A DNA stretch of 64,000 nucleotides, taken from NCBI GenBank assembly GCA_018061965.1, contig JAGOTG010000013.1:1-64000 (forward strand). Reading direction: 5' to 3'. A model generated the notes under the pieces. That model was not told where the DNA came from. It saw only the letters and a program-made list of their open reading frames with translations, and did not search any database. Both the position numbers and the translations under genes were made by a program. Origin of the DNA: Legionellaceae bacterium (GTDB lineage: Bacteria; Pseudomonadota; Gammaproteobacteria; Legionellales; Legionellaceae). Shown here one piece after another: positions 63,654-64,000 of the stretch. Position 1 is the stretch's first letter, and every line of letters begins with the position of its first letter.

Positions 63654-64000
63654 ATGAATTATGTATTAATGGGTATTTTAGTTTTGATTTGCTCGGCTAC
63701 TTTGGCAAAAAATGGGGTTGATCTGCACGGTTTAGATGGAAGCCGTGCGCAAAAATTATTACAAACCTATACCGCGCAAATTCAAGCCATTGAAACACCC
63801 ATAATAGAGGTGTTTTTGAATCTGAATGAGGGGCATTTTGATGCGCCGCATTATGAATGCTTAGTCACGAAGAAAAAAAAACTGTTGGCGACTATTCAAC
63901 GTGAAGGGCGGTTTGCTTTTGTTGATTTGCAGACGGTGTATTACCAAGATAAAACTATATACACCACGTTAGAAGTGATTGAAGACCCTCAGTCAGAGCG
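63654..64000 (+). CDS. Secreted protein, partial (runs off the window)
   Basis: At least 115 residues, starting at ATG 63654 with AAGGAG 5 bases upstream. A signal peptide is clear (MNYVLMGILVLICSATLA, probable cleavage after LAK). The mature part contains RAQKLLQTYTAQIQAIET and then beta-rich sequence. The frame is open to the window end. Its position after the maturase leaves open whether it belongs to the RiPP operon. No family was recognised from this part. Confidence 0.6.
   Translation, partial: MNYVLMGILVLICSATLAKNGVDLHGLDGSRAQKLLQTYTAQIQAIETPIIEVFLNLNEGHFDAPHYECLVTKKKKLLATIQREGRFAFVDLQTVYYQDKTIYTTLEVIEDPQSE

Overview
The window looks like a chromosome segment of an AT-rich gammaproteobacterium of Legionellales type (Legionella, Coxiella, Berkiella or Aquicella relatives). 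The housekeeping blocks are gammaproteobacterial: ygfB-pepP-ubiH-ubiI, rsmD divergent from ftsY-ftsE-ftsX, rpoH, parC and cyoABCD. Between them lie genes that suggest a host-associated life: a calpain-like protease, a leucine-rich-repeat protein, a patatin, secreted proteases, and tandem proteins with paired hydrophobic hairpins. The genus is inference; no rRNA or tRNA was seen.

Layout. 1-9.5 kb is an accessory region. It holds IS256-type and IS3-type transposase remnants, a VapC remnant, small secreted proteins, a Bcr/CflA efflux pump, a DarT-DarG-like DNA ADP-ribosylation module (3.8-5.4 kb) and two unrecognised proteins. 9.5-24.3 kb carries an LRR protein, a hybrid sensor kinase, an 8.8-kb dimodular NRPS that starts with a formyltransferase domain and ends with a thioesterase, a coupled alpha/beta hydrolase, and a calpain-family (C2) cysteine protease. 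24.5-25.4 kb has two genes that look 5'-truncated (PAP2, Hsp20). 25.5-32.5 kb is a minus-strand run: fatty-acid desaturase, cyoABCD, an AroQ-type chorismate mutase and trhP, preceded by an FNR-like box. 32.6-38.4 kb carries patatin, GST, POT transporter and parC. 38.4-44.4 kb is a tightly packed seven-gene lipid-modification operon. 44.5-53.1 kb is the conserved ubi and fts region. 53.1-58.7 kb is an insertion between ftsX and rpoH that holds four related hairpin-membrane proteins; three have matching terminators or promoters. 58.8-64 kb carries rpoH, mtaD, a thioesterase, dispersed palindromic repeats, and a small RiPP cluster: a 59-residue double-glycine precursor followed by an MvdC/MvdD-type ATP-grasp ligase.

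Most notable systems: (1) the graspetide-like RiPP pair at 62.1-63.6 kb, whose precursor ends in a strictly alternating acidic/hydroxyl tail; (2) a chorismate mutase overlapping trhP, whose product is known to need prephenate; (3) a DarTG-like pair whose antitoxin has a basic low-complexity tail in place of the usual C-terminal domain; (4) a formyl-NRPS; (5) the calpain-like protease; (6) the hairpin-protein family between ftsX and rpoH. Function calls rest on motifs read by eye; no database search was possible.
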